Source of the DNA: Chrysophaeum taylorii
Lineage: Eukaryota > Sar > Pelagophyceae > Pelagomonadales > Pelagomonadaceae
Assembly: GCA_029834535.1 (NCBI GenBank)
Contig: JAQMWT010000067.1
Coordinates: 1 to 64,000 of the forward strand
Direction: 5' to 3'
Length of the DNA stretch: 64,000 bases
A program made the translations under genes and the position numbers. Positions 28,079 to 37,824 of this stretch are shown one piece after another. Under the pieces are notes generated by a model. It was not told where the DNA came from, searched no databases, and was given only the letters and a program-made list of their open reading frames with translations. Every line of letters begins with the position of its first letter. Position 1 is the first letter of the stretch.

Positions 28079-30272
28079 ACTGCGAGCGATGCTTTTCTTT
28101 CAACGGATATGTATCTCTAACGGATCCATTTTTCTTCAACACCAAACCTCTTCTCGGGGCGCCATCTTTATTCATTTGTTTATTTACGTACGAGCCTTGT
28201 TTGTCTCTTGTGCCTTAATTACCCTCCTACTCACGCCGCGTTTCCGGATGTTGGAGGATCTCGGGCGGATGCCGAGGATTGTACGAGAGTTCAATGACGC
28301 CAGCAACCCCGCGTCGGTCGAGAGTCTTTTACATAAGGCTGTCGGACCAGGCGCGTCGGTTGGTGGGTGTTTCGAGGACTACGGCGGAGACGAAACTTGG
28401 CAGCAACGCGAGTCTGTATTCGCCAAAACGTGCCAGATGAGGGTTTCGTCGCCCGCGACGAAGAGCCAACCGACGTGCACCGTTTCTTGCTTTCTCATCA
28501 GGGAAGCCTACGGCGAGTACGACCAAGGTCGCCCCTCGAAAGGATGCTCGTCGCCGAACAACGATTCAAAGGCTTGCTTGCCGTCGTCGGACGAAGAGTT
28601 TTTTGTGAATGGATGGTCGCACGACGACGTCCTGGAGAGAGAGAGAGAGAGAGAGTTGTTTGTTCTGATGCGCCAGACCTACGGCCGAGCGCACGCCTTT
28701 GACCCGGGGAGACCGGTGGAGGCTGTTTCTCGGGTCGCGAACCGAGTCCGAAGGCTCGACCGAGTCAGCACCGAGTCGCGCGCGCGGGGCGTCGAAGAAG
28801 AGGGTTATGGGTGTCGAGGGACGCCAGCAGCTCGAGGAGGAGGAGGAAGTACGTTGCCACAACGGCCGAAAGTCGGGAGTGTATCATTTCGAATCGGCGC
28901 GCGTCTGCGCAACCGAAATGGACGTTTTCGCGTCAAAGGTGCCGTCGAGGTCACTGCCTACTACCTCCCGCCACTTTTTGCGCAGGTAAAGACGAACGAG
29001 CATCACCTCATCGGTTCCGCAGCCCGGCGCGAGCACTCGAGGCTGCGCGGGACGGACGGACGGACGGACGTCGCGCTGATCTCCGTACCGCGCCGGCTTC
29101 CCGCGCGCGGCGCCAGCCTTCGTGTCGTCGACGGTCCTCTCGTGAGTTCGTCTCCGCGGGCGTCCTCGTCGACCCCATCCTTGCTCGCTCTAACCTCCCA
29201 TCGCGCGAGACAGCTCTCCTCGGGCCAATGCGCGACCATCCATCACCGATGCTCTTCGAGTGTAGCGGCGTCCTCCGCGCGGGATCGCTTCTCGACTGCG
29301 TTCGCCAGCTCTCAGCTCCTCCCCTCAACCGTTGCTGCTGGGCCGAGACGCGTGCTTTTTGGCAAAAACCCCTCTCCGCCTTGTTCCGGCCTTAGGTGGC
29401 CATTCTGGGCACTGATGCCGTTCTCGACAATAGTCCGCGGCGAGGCGGCGGCGCTCCTCGCGCGCACCTCAACCTTTTTTCTCGACCGCCCGCGGAGGAA
29501 CCCCGGACCACCACCACCTGGCACGACGGCCTACTCCTCTGCGCCGGCATCCCCGCGCGTAAAACCGAGATTTTTGTTTCGGGATCATCTTTGCCGACGT
29601 CGTCGTCGTCGCCCCTGCCGTTCGCCTCTACGGCCGGTATCACGAAGCCAATCTCGCCCAACGCCACGTCCTCCCGGACATCCTCAACCTCGTCGACAAC
29701 AGGGAGGGAGCAACTCTACGACCTCAAAACCCGAGTCGCATGCATGGGGTTCGCTCTACACCGCGCCCGCCCGCTCCATCCCTCCCGCCCGTCGATCGGC
29801 GCGCGGCGCGAGTCCACTCCGAAGACCTCGCTCGCGGCATCGACGCCATCATCCCCCAGCCGGGTACGGCACCACCGCCTGGCGTCTTGGGCCCTGTCAA
29901 AGAACAGCGGCGATCGTTGCCGCCGTTTCCGGCCTCGTCTTTGGTGCCTTCGGCGTGGCGCGACGGCGCGGCCTCGCCCTCGCCAATACATTGAGCGCAT
30001 CGCTGCGCGAACAACCCGGGCCAACTTCGATCACGGAGGCAAAGGCGGCCCAAACAACAATTTACCTACCTCGAGCGACCGGGGGATCGCCAAGCGTATC
30101 GGGCTCGCCGTGCGCTCGCGCGCCCGTGTCGCCGCCTCGGGCAGCCCCACCCGGGCCCCGTCCTGCCTCTCTTTGCAACGACCCCGACTACGAGCGTATT
30201 CGAGGATACCCCCACGATGGTCCTTGGAAAATTTACCACCCCCCTGCCCGCAGCCCCAGGCCCAGCCTGTGA
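28056..30272 (+). CDS. long GC-rich ORF, hypothetical
   Basis: The frame stays open for 738 codons. The early part has a possible membrane segment (IFIHLFIYVRALFVSCALITLLL, residues about 37-59, a 23-residue hydrophobic run) followed by MLEDLGRMPRIVREFNDASN. The sequence to about residue 310 is protein-like (GDETWQQRESVFAKTC, EEFFVNGWSHDDVL) with a (GA)n-encoded ERERERE run. After about residue 320 it becomes Arg/Ser/Pro-rich and overlaps a repeat-family fragment (29680-30260) read in the wrong frame. If real, the gene probably ends earlier by splicing. Minus-strand frames here (28526-28329, 28862-28566) are alternatives. Confidence 0.3.
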   Translation: MIVASTAILRAMLFFQRICISNGSIFLQHQTSSRGAIFIHLFIYVRALFVSCALITLLLTPRFRMLEDLGRMPRIVREFNDASNPASVESLLHKAVGPGASVGGCFEDYGGDETWQQRESVFAKTCQMRVSSPATKSQPTCTVSCFLIREAYGEYDQGRPSKGCSSPNNDSKACLPSSDEEFFVNGWSHDDVLERERERELFVLMRQTYGRAHAFDPGRPVEAVSRVANRVRRLDRVSTESRARGVEEEGYGCRGTPAARGGGGSTLPQRPKVGSVSFRIGARLRNRNGRFRVKGAVEVTAYYLPPLFAQVKTNEHHLIGSAARREHSRLRGTDGRTDVALISVPRRLPARGASLRVVDGPLVSSSPRASSSTPSLLALTSHRARQLSSGQCATIHHRCSSSVAASSARDRFSTAFASSQLLPSTVAAGPRRVLFGKNPSPPCSGLRWPFWALMPFSTIVRGEAAALLARTSTFFLDRPRRNPGPPPPGTTAYSSAPASPRVKPRFLFRDHLCRRRRRRPCRSPLRPVSRSQSRPTPRPPGHPQPRRQQGGSNSTTSKPESHAWGSLYTAPARSIPPARRSARGASPLRRPRSRHRRHHPPAGYGTTAWRLGPCQRTAAIVAAVSGLVFGAFGVARRRGLALANTLSASLREQPGPTSITEAKAAQTTIYLPRATGGSPSVSGSPCARAPVSPPRAAPPGPRPASLCNDPDYERIRGYPHDGPWKIYHPPARSPRPSL
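29680..30260 (+). pseudogene. GLVFGAFG-family retroelement-like fragment, copy 1
   Basis: In mixed frames the region encodes LPDILNLVDNREG, VDRRAARVHSEDLARGIDAI, IPQPGTAPPPGVLGP and SGLVFGAFG, then EAKAAQ. The same series appears at 33730-34400 and, shortened, at 45240-45384. From memory, a 'GPVE..GLVFGAFGEAS' block occurs in tail ORFs of protist mobile elements; I could not check it. Frames are broken, so this is a relic. Confidence 0.5.
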
Positions 30273-30369
30273 AAGGATCGAACGAGGCGTCGAACGGAGC
30301 TCGAGAGCAACAAGGGGGGGGGGGGGCGCATTTGCGATTTCTAGCTGCTGCTGTCACCATACCATGAAA

Positions 30370-31092
30370 TCTGCCGGTTTCGACGGGAAAATCGTCATAG
30401 CTGCTGCTGAGGTTTTTCGGCATCCTGTCGGGAGCCCCCCATCGAGGGTTCATTGTGCTCAAGAGGAGAGCGCGCCAAGTGCCGGCCAATTTTCTTGGGA
30501 TATTAATTAATTAATTAATTAATTAATTAATTAATTAATTAATTAATCCGCTAAAGTTATAAACTTATCGCGTTCATTACCAGCCTTTGGTTGAAAAACT
30601 AGGCCTTTCTCTCTCTCTCTCTCAAAGAGATGGCGTTGTCGCCAGCTCAGTTTTTCAGCGTGTTCGACACACTAAACGGATGTCAGTCATAACGAGTTGA
30701 GATGCGCAGACTTTTTTTTTTCCAGTACCCATACATCTGCTGCTTTTTTTGATATACACCGATGATACGTAGACCCCGTATACCTATGTACGCTCTTCAG
30801 GCACATCCTTCAGAGAACGGACCAAACACATCGCGCGCGATGTGTGGCGATGGCGTCGAGAGTGTAGGCGCAGCTTTAAATACGCAAACGAGCTTCGTGG
30901 TGATCGTTATAAAAAGGCAGTGGGGTCCCCTTGTGACGGACGGTCGCAAGAGCGTCGGCGATGCGTTCCTGCATGTCGCGTGGTGACCCCACGAAGGACA
31001 GAGGAAGCACAGTCTTCATTTTGTTGTCGTTGTCATCACTTCCAAGCGGTCTTGGTTGCCGGCTTCAGCCAGTTGTCCTCTGTGGATTAGAA
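30370..31092. other. non-coding stretch with simple repeats and repeat-family tails
   Basis: No supported gene. It holds an uninterrupted TTAA-type tract (30501-30547), a (CT)n tract (30608-30624), a segment at 30570-30690 resembling 33340-33500 (GTCGCCAGCTCAGT, CACTAAACGGAT), and at 30765-30820 a copy of the CATACCTATGTACGC..CAGGCACATCC tail seen at 34400-34440 and, inverted, near 33190. Confidence 0.6.
30501..30547. repeat. (TTAA)n microsatellite
   Basis: About eleven and a half TTAA units without interruption. This is AT-only sequence inside GC-rich DNA. Confidence 0.95.
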
Positions 31093-31423
31093 CATGTCGA
31101 GAGTAGCTTCGTCTCTCAGGCGACCAATAAAATATCGAAAACCGGCGTAGTTGTGTTGATCCTGGCATATCGCGGTACCTGGGTGTCGGTAGTTTTCGAG
31201 ACATTCGGGGTCTCTTCTTCGTAAGGGTCGGTGGCCTCCGCACGCGAGAAACGCGTCGTTTTGCATTTCTTGCGATGGTAGTGTCCAGCGCAAAACAACC
31301 TCTGGTTGCGTTAAAAGTGCGAAGCTGACGATGCTCGTAAGACAAGATGCAAAGCGCCAAGATGATGAGTGGCGCTGTCTCGAAAATGTGGAAGGGTCGC
31401 GCCGTCGAGGATAACTCGGTCAT
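31016..31423 (-). pseudogene. second ORF fragment of the inverted repeat family, left copy
   Basis: The frame starts MTELSSTARPFHIFETAPLI, with a hydrophobic stretch (LIILALCILSYEH). The same start occurs in the right arm at 46883-47218. Frames diverge after ARNAKRRVSRVRR. An alternative frame (RVILDGATLPHFRDSATHH) also looks protein-like in both arms. Not recognised. Confidence 0.35.
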
Positions 31424-33014
31424 ATTCTGACAACGCCGTGGACTACTGAGTCACATTGCAAGGTAAAACGATCAAAACGAAATCTGTCCTCGCAGAAAGA
31501 AAGTTCGTGGGCCACTCACTCACTCACTATATGTGGTCGATCGATGACAAGCTTCCAGCATGTCGGATCGTTGCTTGCTTGCGAGGAGGTAACCCGAAAT
31601 TTCCCGCGCCGTGAGGCAATTTTTTTTTTGCGTAGCGTTCGAACGTATCGGAGTAGTACGGCGCCGCCGCTTACTCGCAGCCCGAGCTTCGACTGTGCTT
31701 GTCGCGCAAGCATCGCCAGCGTTCGCGTCAGAACGCAGACGCATGCGAGCATCTCGTCTCGCTTCGAGGTTTCATTCATGTGCTGCAGCATCGTCAGAAC
31801 GAAGAAGGTGGCGCCGTCGACGCGTTGCGCTTGTTTTCTGGTCCGCAGCGTGGTTGTCAACCTCGACCTGGCTGTCATCCCCCCGAGATTCATCTACCGC
31901 GTGACTTTCGCCGGTGGTGATGAGAGCATTGTCATCTTTGGCGTCGGTCGTGGCTGGTATGTCGCCAGGTCTTGTGCCGTTGCATTCCGCGTCCTTGCCC
32001 CTCGTGGCGACCGCAGCCTCGTAGTCATGCTTGAGTTCATGAACGGCATCACTTTGGTTGCTGGTGCCGAGCGCATCGTCGTCTTGTGTCTCTCTCGCTG
32101 CCTGGTTGTCATCGTCGCATTCATGTACCGCATCAGCTTCGCCGGTGGTGTCGACCGCATCATCGCGTTTAGCTTCAACGCCGCGACTCCCGACGACAGC
32201 AGCCTCGTGGATCCTCTTCGCGGCCATGCGGTTCGCGTTCTTCGCCGCCCTCCTATTCGCAGCCTGGTCGCGTGCCGCGCGCAAGGCGCGCTCTTGGCTT
32301 CGTATCGCGGCCTTGCGGTTGGCGTTTTTCGCCGCCCTCGCAATCGCAACCTCGTCGCCGCCGCTCGTGTCTCTCGCGACCAGGCGCCGCTCTTTTTGGA
32401 GCAGACGCCGTCGCTGGTCCGCGAGTTCCTGAGACGTGGGCATCACTCCTTTTCTATGCTTTCTGTTCGAAGCTTGAACTGCTACGTTCACGCGAAGTCT
32501 GTCGACGCAGACAACGGCTACCACGATACAATTCAATTTTCGAGGCTTTCCAATGTTCTCGGAATTCTTGGAAGTCGTTATTCGGAAGAATTGGTCGAAC
32601 CTTGAAGTGCTACGTTATTATGAATCTGACGCATGAGCATCGTTCTTGGAATGTTCAAGAGCGCGCTCCTCAAAAGGGCTCAAGAAAAAGTGAAAAGCCA
32701 ACGGCTCCGACATAACGGCGTGATTTTCGATGCAGGCAGGTAGAAGCTGTCAACGGCTTGCACGACATATTCGACCGTTCTCGGAATCTTTTTCAGCCGT
32801 TGTTGGCAACGGCTCGCACACCATAATTCAAAATTATCAACGGCTAGCTTCGGACGCACAAAAAAAAATAAAATCACGAAAAAGCGATTAGAGCACCAAA
32901 CATACCGAAAATTTGTATTCGTACTAACAATACATAGCGAAATTTTGTATTAGTACGAAAAATTACGTCCGTTTCGGCGTCCGTTTAGAGTACTTTTCAG
33001 TATATGACGACACC
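31093..33014 (-). repeat. left arm of a ~2-kb inverted repeat family
   Basis: The reverse complement matches 45049-47217. The outer limit is at TCGAGAGTAGCTTCGTCTC (about 31093) and the inner limit at CAGTATATGACGACAC (about 33014). Beyond both points the two copies diverge. The arm contains ORF fragments (32536-31520 and 31423-31016), AAATTTTGTATTAGTAC / TTGTATTCGTACTAAC repeats near 32900-32970, and CAACGGCT repeats (32700-32850). No terminal inverted repeat or target duplication was found. Confidence 0.85.
31520..32536 (-). pseudogene. Arg/Ala-rich ORF of the inverted repeat family, left copy
   Basis: The frame starts MPTSQELADQRRRLLQKERR and runs 254 codons to a TGA at 31772, where the right copy has CGA (DAAAHERNLQ). 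Downstream the same frame continues ARMRLRSDANAGDAC..SKRRRRTTPIRSNA to 31520. The sequence is helical, with AARDQAANRRAAKNANRMAAK repeats and ITTGESHAVDESR / TTGEADAVHECDD degenerate repeats. The Arg-rich part resembles basic N-termini of many transposon proteins, but I recognise no enzyme. The premature stop marks this copy as broken. Confidence 0.55.
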
Positions 33015-33307
33015 AAACACTATACGTTATACCGGAAATCTACATTCCCTAATCAAGTCTACATAATATCTATGCTGCTAGCCGTTGAAAATAGCAAAAT
33101 TGTATAAAGTACACAAACGTTCGGTTTTGTTCAGATATATACCTTTAATAGGGTGTGGGTGGAATTGTGGGGTAGGAGGGATGTGCCTGACGGGCGGAGA
33201 TAAGTACGCGGGACGTAGTCGGTGTCATCGCCGAGTCGTGGGGCAGGCGAAGAGAGGACGGGCCCCGCCCGTCCTCTCATAATAGGGTGGGTTAAGGAAC
33301 CATAAGC

Positions 33308-33436
33308 TTGATTCGGTGAATCCTTTGGTTGAAAAGCAAGCTCTTCGGGCGAATCCTTTGGTTGAAAGCCTTTGGTTGAAAAGCAAGCTCTTCGTGTGAA
33401 TCCTTCGGTTGAAAAGCAAGCTCTTCGGATGATTAA
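33308..33436. repeat. tandem ~33-bp repeat
   Basis: Three to four copies of GAATCCTTTGGTTGAAAAGC + AAGCTCTTCG. A related single unit (CCTTTGGTTGAAAAAC) lies near 30579. Confidence 0.8.
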
Positions 33437-33592
33437 TGCGTTCGGAAACCGCCGTCGCCAGCTCAGTATATCAGTATATTGCATACTAAACGGATCGCAA
33501 GAAACGGGAAGTTCAATGTGCGTCACGTCTGTCCCCTGCGTCGTCTGTCTGTCTTTAAATGTCGACTGCTAAGAGGGGTGGGGTGTGCGTCC

Positions 33593-33624
<32 letters not shown>

Positions 33625-33729
33625 TTAAATGTCGACTGCTAAGAGGGGGGTGTGTGTGGGGAGCATGAAGTCTGTCTGTCTGTGTGCCGGCCCTAATTAT
33701 GAATCTGACGCATGAGCATCGTTCTTGGA

Positions 33730-34400
33730 ATGTTCAAGGAATCGAGGCAATCTCACCCGACGCCAAGTCGCCCCAGACATCCTCACCCTGCTCGGCAATA
33801 GGGATTAACTCTACGACCTCAAAACCATCGCTTGGGGTTCGTTATGCAGCGCCCACGCCCTCCATCTCTCCCACCCGTCGCCTGTCGATCGGCGCGCAGC
33901 GCAAGTCCACTCCGAATACCTCGCTCACGCCCGCGGCATCGACGCCATCATCCCCCAGCCGGGTACAGCACCACCGCCTGGCTTCTTGGGCCCTGTCGAA
34001 CAGCGGCTACGTAGCTACGGCACCGTCGCCGGCCTCGTCTTTGGTGCCTTCGGTGAGGCCAGCGCGGCGTGCCACGCCCGAGCCCAAACATGCGCAGAGC
34101 GCATCGCTGCGCGAACCTGGGTGGAAAGCGGCTGCGCCAACTTCACAGAGGCAAAGGCGGCCCAAACTCGCCGCATCTACCGTGAGTGGGGGATCGCCAA
34201 CGCATTGGGCCGGGCGCGCTGTGCCCTCACCGCCCTCACCCATGTCGCCGCCTCGGGGAGCCCCGCCCATGCCGCCCGATCCCAGCAGGACGCCACCCTT
34301 CGTCGCACATGCGTCCGGCGGCAGCATGCGTACGACCTACGGGCGGGGCCCGTCCTCTCTTCGCCTGCCCCACGACTCGGCGATGACCCCGACTAGGTCC
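33730..34400 (+). pseudogene. GLVFGAFGEAS-family retroelement-like fragment, copy 2
   Basis: This is the clearest copy. Frames give ILTLLGNRD, LYDLKTIAWGSL, PVDRRAAQVHSEYLAHARGI, DAIIPQPGTAPPPGFLGPVE, GTVAGLVFGAFGEASAACHA, then AERIAARTWVESGC, AKAAQTRRIYREWGIANALG and ALTALTHVAASG. The part from GPVEQRL to the end is one open frame of 136 codons (33986-34396). Frame changes and a stop upstream show decay. The order of blocks agrees with copies at 29680 and 45240. Product not established. Confidence 0.5.
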
Positions 34401-34580
34401 CGCATACCTATCTACGCCCGTCAGGCACATCCCTCCTACCCCACAAAACCACACACATCCTTCATGCGCCACCCCCTCTTAGCAGTCGACCTTTAAAGAC
34501 ACACGGAGCCCTTCTTAGCTTCCTTACAGTTGTATAATTCAGCCCTTCTTAGAGATAAAAAATTCCATTTGGGGTTAGGA

Positions 34581-34594
34581 CCCCCCCCCCCCCT
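34581..34594. repeat. poly-C tract
   Basis: Fourteen C in a row about 135 bp before the hAT insertion, in sequence that belongs to the leader of the plus-strand gag-like element. Confidence 0.9.
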
Positions 34595-34721
34595 TAGTCT
34601 CACACTCACACCTAAACATCCCAAATCGCTGTGTCGAACACCGTACTGCTCTTAGTGTCGTTAGAGGACAGGACGAAAGGCAGCAGTACTACTGCCACCA
34701 TTCTCTACCAGAGGCACAGTG

Positions 34722-34729
34722 ATTTTTAC
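34722..34729. repeat. left target site duplication of the hAT element
   Basis: ATTTTTAC, identical to 37636-37643. Confidence 0.92.
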
Positions 34730-37635
34730 CAGCGTTGGGAATTCACTTCAGCAAGTGAACGTGAGCCACTTCACCAACCACGCAATACTGGTGTAGTGAT
34801 TTGAAGTGAACACGTCACCCTACGTGGCCATCGTGAACCTTTGTGAAGTGAACGCCACTTTTTTTAACGCCAGCGCCGGTCGTTGTCCCGCCCCGTCAGT
34901 TCCGTGCCCCCCGCGCGCTATTGCCTAGGTCTGGTGCTCTTAGATTCTTTCGCGTTTCGGGGCGAAGGAGGAGTTACCGTGGATGGGGTTCAGTGTTTCT
35001 TACTTTAGGCGATGTGAACGACCTCGGTATCTTCGTCTGGTTCTTCCTCATCAACCTCCATCTCCGAAGAGTCTTCGGGGATGGTGCTCTCGGCGTTTTT
35101 GAACTCGGTCTTGGCGAGTTCCCTGTACTTAATCCGGGCCGCCGCAATGAAATTCTTGTTCATGCGCAGTAGGGCAACTTTGTCCGTCTCGTCCGCGCTG
35201 AGCAACGTGTTTCCCTCAGTCAGGACAAGATTTCCAATGCTCAGGCAGCGCTCACAGTAGCTCTGCGCGCCATGTGTACCAATTGAAAAAACCCTTAGAG
35301 GCTCTCGCTATGTCCGGAAGGAACCCATACTGCTCCTTGGTGAGCGGTCGATACAGCTTTCCAACGTCGAGCCAGATCTGTGAAGCCGACTTCATCATTC
35401 TTCTCAAGTTCAGGATAATGCTCTTTCCAGTTGAGCGATCTCGACAGCCTGATCCATTGAGTGAAGGCCTGTTCAAACTCCTCCACATTGAAATCGGGCA
35501 TCTGGTTCTCAGGCATACCAAAAGAAGGCACGTCGCCACTAATGTCGTCGTCCCAAGCGTCGGGTGCGTCGAGTGCCGCCAAGAGACTGCGGGCAGGCGC
35601 AGGCTCGGAGGGCGGCGCAGACTCGGAGGAAGTCTTTGCCTTTTCGTGATGGAATGCAGTCCGTGCGTAAATCACATATTCTTCCTTGAGCAACTTCCTG
35701 GCCTGAGCTCTCTGATTGGACGACAGGCAGTTGATAGTCCGAAAGTCAAGAAGGAAGGCAATCAGCTCGCGATCGTTGAATTCGTAGTCGAAGTGACGAC
35801 CGTAGTCGTTTTCATTATTCACGCAACACCGACGCTCACATTCGAGAATACCCCGCTCAAGACAGATTTTTCCGGTCTCGCCGAGGAGGTCGTCAACATC
35901 GAGACAGTCTTACGTGGCATGGATTTCGCAGTTATGTTCGGGAGATCAATGACTTCTAGCGTCCCAGCTCGCAGAGACTCGATCATGTTGTGCTTGATCA
36001 ATGCGGCGCACCCCCCCAAGGTATAAGTGTTCATGTTGCACGAAAACAACGGCCTCATCCGTTATAGCAAAAATCGCCTCGAATTCAGCCAACGCCACCC
36101 ATTGCTCATCACTGATTGTCCAGGGGAGTCCAATGTTGGTAGCCGCGTACAGTTTGAGCACGTGGTGCATACGCAGCAAGGAACGAATAAGTTGGTATCG
36201 CGCCCGGAACCTCGTCTTATTGAGGTCGAGCTTGAGCTTGAGCTTCGGGGATTTCCCCGGCTGTAATGGCAAAAGCGCATGCACATCCTTCAAACGTGTG
36301 GCGTATGAAAAGAACTTGGCTCCATCGTGGGCACTGTTGAGCAGGTCTTGGCCAGCTGGGAATGGATTGATCAGCTGCTTGCCTCTGGATCGTGTCAAGT
36401 CGCCACATGCCGCTGCCGAGATCTTTGAGATATATCATGCATGTCACACGCATCGACTTCAAAAAAAATTCTTCGGCGACGCCAATTGCGGCCCGGTCTT
36501 GAACAATGGTTGCGGCCGCCAAATCGATATCGATTCCCGCACGCTCCGCGACCACAGAACGGGAGCAGAGAAGGCGTGCCGGAATCGGTTCCGTCGTCAG
36601 CTGGAACGAGGCCCACGCGGGAACACCGTCTCAACGCCACTCCAATCGGGCCAGATGGAGGATAGGCCAATGGCCTGTCGCTTGAACTTATCCTTGAGTG
36701 TCCCACCGTCATGCAGCACCTGGGCGAATGGACTGCCGAAAGCCGCTTCATAACACTCCGTAATGACGTGCTTCAAGATTCGAACAAAGCAACGATATTC
36801 AGCGTCCACCCATTCAAACAGCAGCGCCTTTCGAGTCATGAACGGGCACTTGCCTTTCCCGGCACCGCTGCGGTAATACGCCTCAATTAGGTTGCGATGA
36901 TCTTCGTCGTCAAAGGTGCGCTTGGAAATCCGCTGCGACGTGTACACGTAGTGCCGAGCCGAGAACGCCATCAGGGAAGAGTGCTTTGCCTGGCTGGGCA
37001 TGGCCATGAAGTATCTCGTAATCCCTTCGAGGCTGCCACAACGCCCACGGCCGTCATAACGCCCTCCTTTTCTTGGTCTGTCTTCTGTTTCTTGGTGAGC
37101 TGTTGACGTCCCAGCTGCTGTTGACGTCCCAGCTCGTCCTCCGGATGCGCAGACTTGAAGTGGCAAGAGCCTTGGTCGTCTGCTGCCACGTGCCTTTCTT
37201 GAAGTCTCTCGTCACCTTCAGGCGCTCCCAGCACAGGATACACACATGCGTCGCCTTCCCACTGGTCAACGCGGTCAGGATGATGTTCGTTCAGTCGACG
37301 CACGCAGTCCCACACCTTGGACCTGGTTGATCGTCCACTTTTGCCGGGTGTGTTCCACGTCACAACATCGACGTCGCAATCAGCTCGTTCTTGTGAACTT
37401 CCTCCTTCTGTTCCGCGTTTAAATTCCTCTTCATCATCAACATTATCCTCCACCTCCAGGTAGCGCGGCTCGACTTCGCTCATCAGACGGGGTCAGGGTC
37501 CGGCCGTCAGCCGAAGTGAATGAACATGAAGTGAACATTGGAATTCGGACGAAAAAATTCGGTGAAGTGAAGTGAAGTGAAGTGAACCAAATTCAGTGAA
37601 CCTCGTGAGGTGAGCCCAGTGAATTCCCAACGCTG
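34730..37635 (-). mobile_element. hAT transposon, complete ends with TSD
   Basis: Both ends read CAGCGTTGGGAATTCACT inward (34730-34747, and 37618-37635 reversed), an 18-bp perfect inverted repeat. They are flanked by ATTTTTAC at 34722-34729 and 37636-37643, the 8-bp duplication typical of hAT elements. Subterminal zones (34748-34860, 37505-37617) carry many GTGAAGTGAAC units. The inside encodes a BED-finger hAT transposase on the minus strand, broken by indels. Confidence 0.95.
35005..37483 (-). pseudogene. hAT transposase with BED zinc finger, frameshifted
   Basis: It starts MSEVEPRYLEVEDNVDDEEE (acidic). The BED finger is split between frames: ATHVCILCWERLKVT (Cys pair), then ATSSLRIRRTS, where the usual His pair is lost. 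The body gives FDDEDHRNLIEAYYRSGAGK, LHDGGTLKDKFKRQAIGLSS (catalytic Asp region), IVQDRAAIGVAEEFFLKSMR, QLINPFPAGQDLL..KFFSYATRLKD and RFRARYQLIRSLLRMHHVLK. The C-terminal dimerisation part runs LYRPLTKEQYGFLPDIARA..LSIGNLVLTEGNTLLSADET to the stop at 35005. At least five frame changes (about 37255, 37180, 36620, 36400, 35820) show it is inactive, while the ends could still be mobilised in trans. Confidence 0.85.
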
Positions 37636-37643
37636 ATTTTTAC
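37636..37643. repeat. right target site duplication of the hAT element
   Basis: ATTTTTAC, identical to 34722-34729. Removing the element joins CAGTG-ATTTTTAC-TGTTCTC. Confidence 0.92.
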
Positions 37644-37824
37644 TGTTCTCTAGGTTTGGACCCAGTCCGGTACTGGTAGAGAAACGTCCTCCGAAAGACA
37701 TCGATCTCGATCGACGTCTCGGACAAAGACTCAGGATTTCCAGGCAAGAGCAATCTCCTGAAGTTCCTGAAAGTTTTAAGACCGTAGTCAAGTCTCATCG
37801 CTTGCTACTGGAAGTGAACAAAGT

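Larger units (their letters stand above)
33160..34502. repeat. nested inverted repeats around a GLVFGAFG-family fragment
   Basis: 33164-33281 is the reverse complement of about 34335-34448 (shared CGCCGAGTCGTGGGGCAGGC and flanks). Inside, 33547-33575 (TCTTTAAATGTCGACTGCTA) and 34478-34502 (TAGCAGTCGACCTTTAAAGA) form a second inverted pair. A further direct copy of the first lies at 33623-33650 next to a (TGTC)n tract. The arrangement suggests head-to-head insertion of two copies of one element, one of them reduced to its 3' end. Confidence 0.65.
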
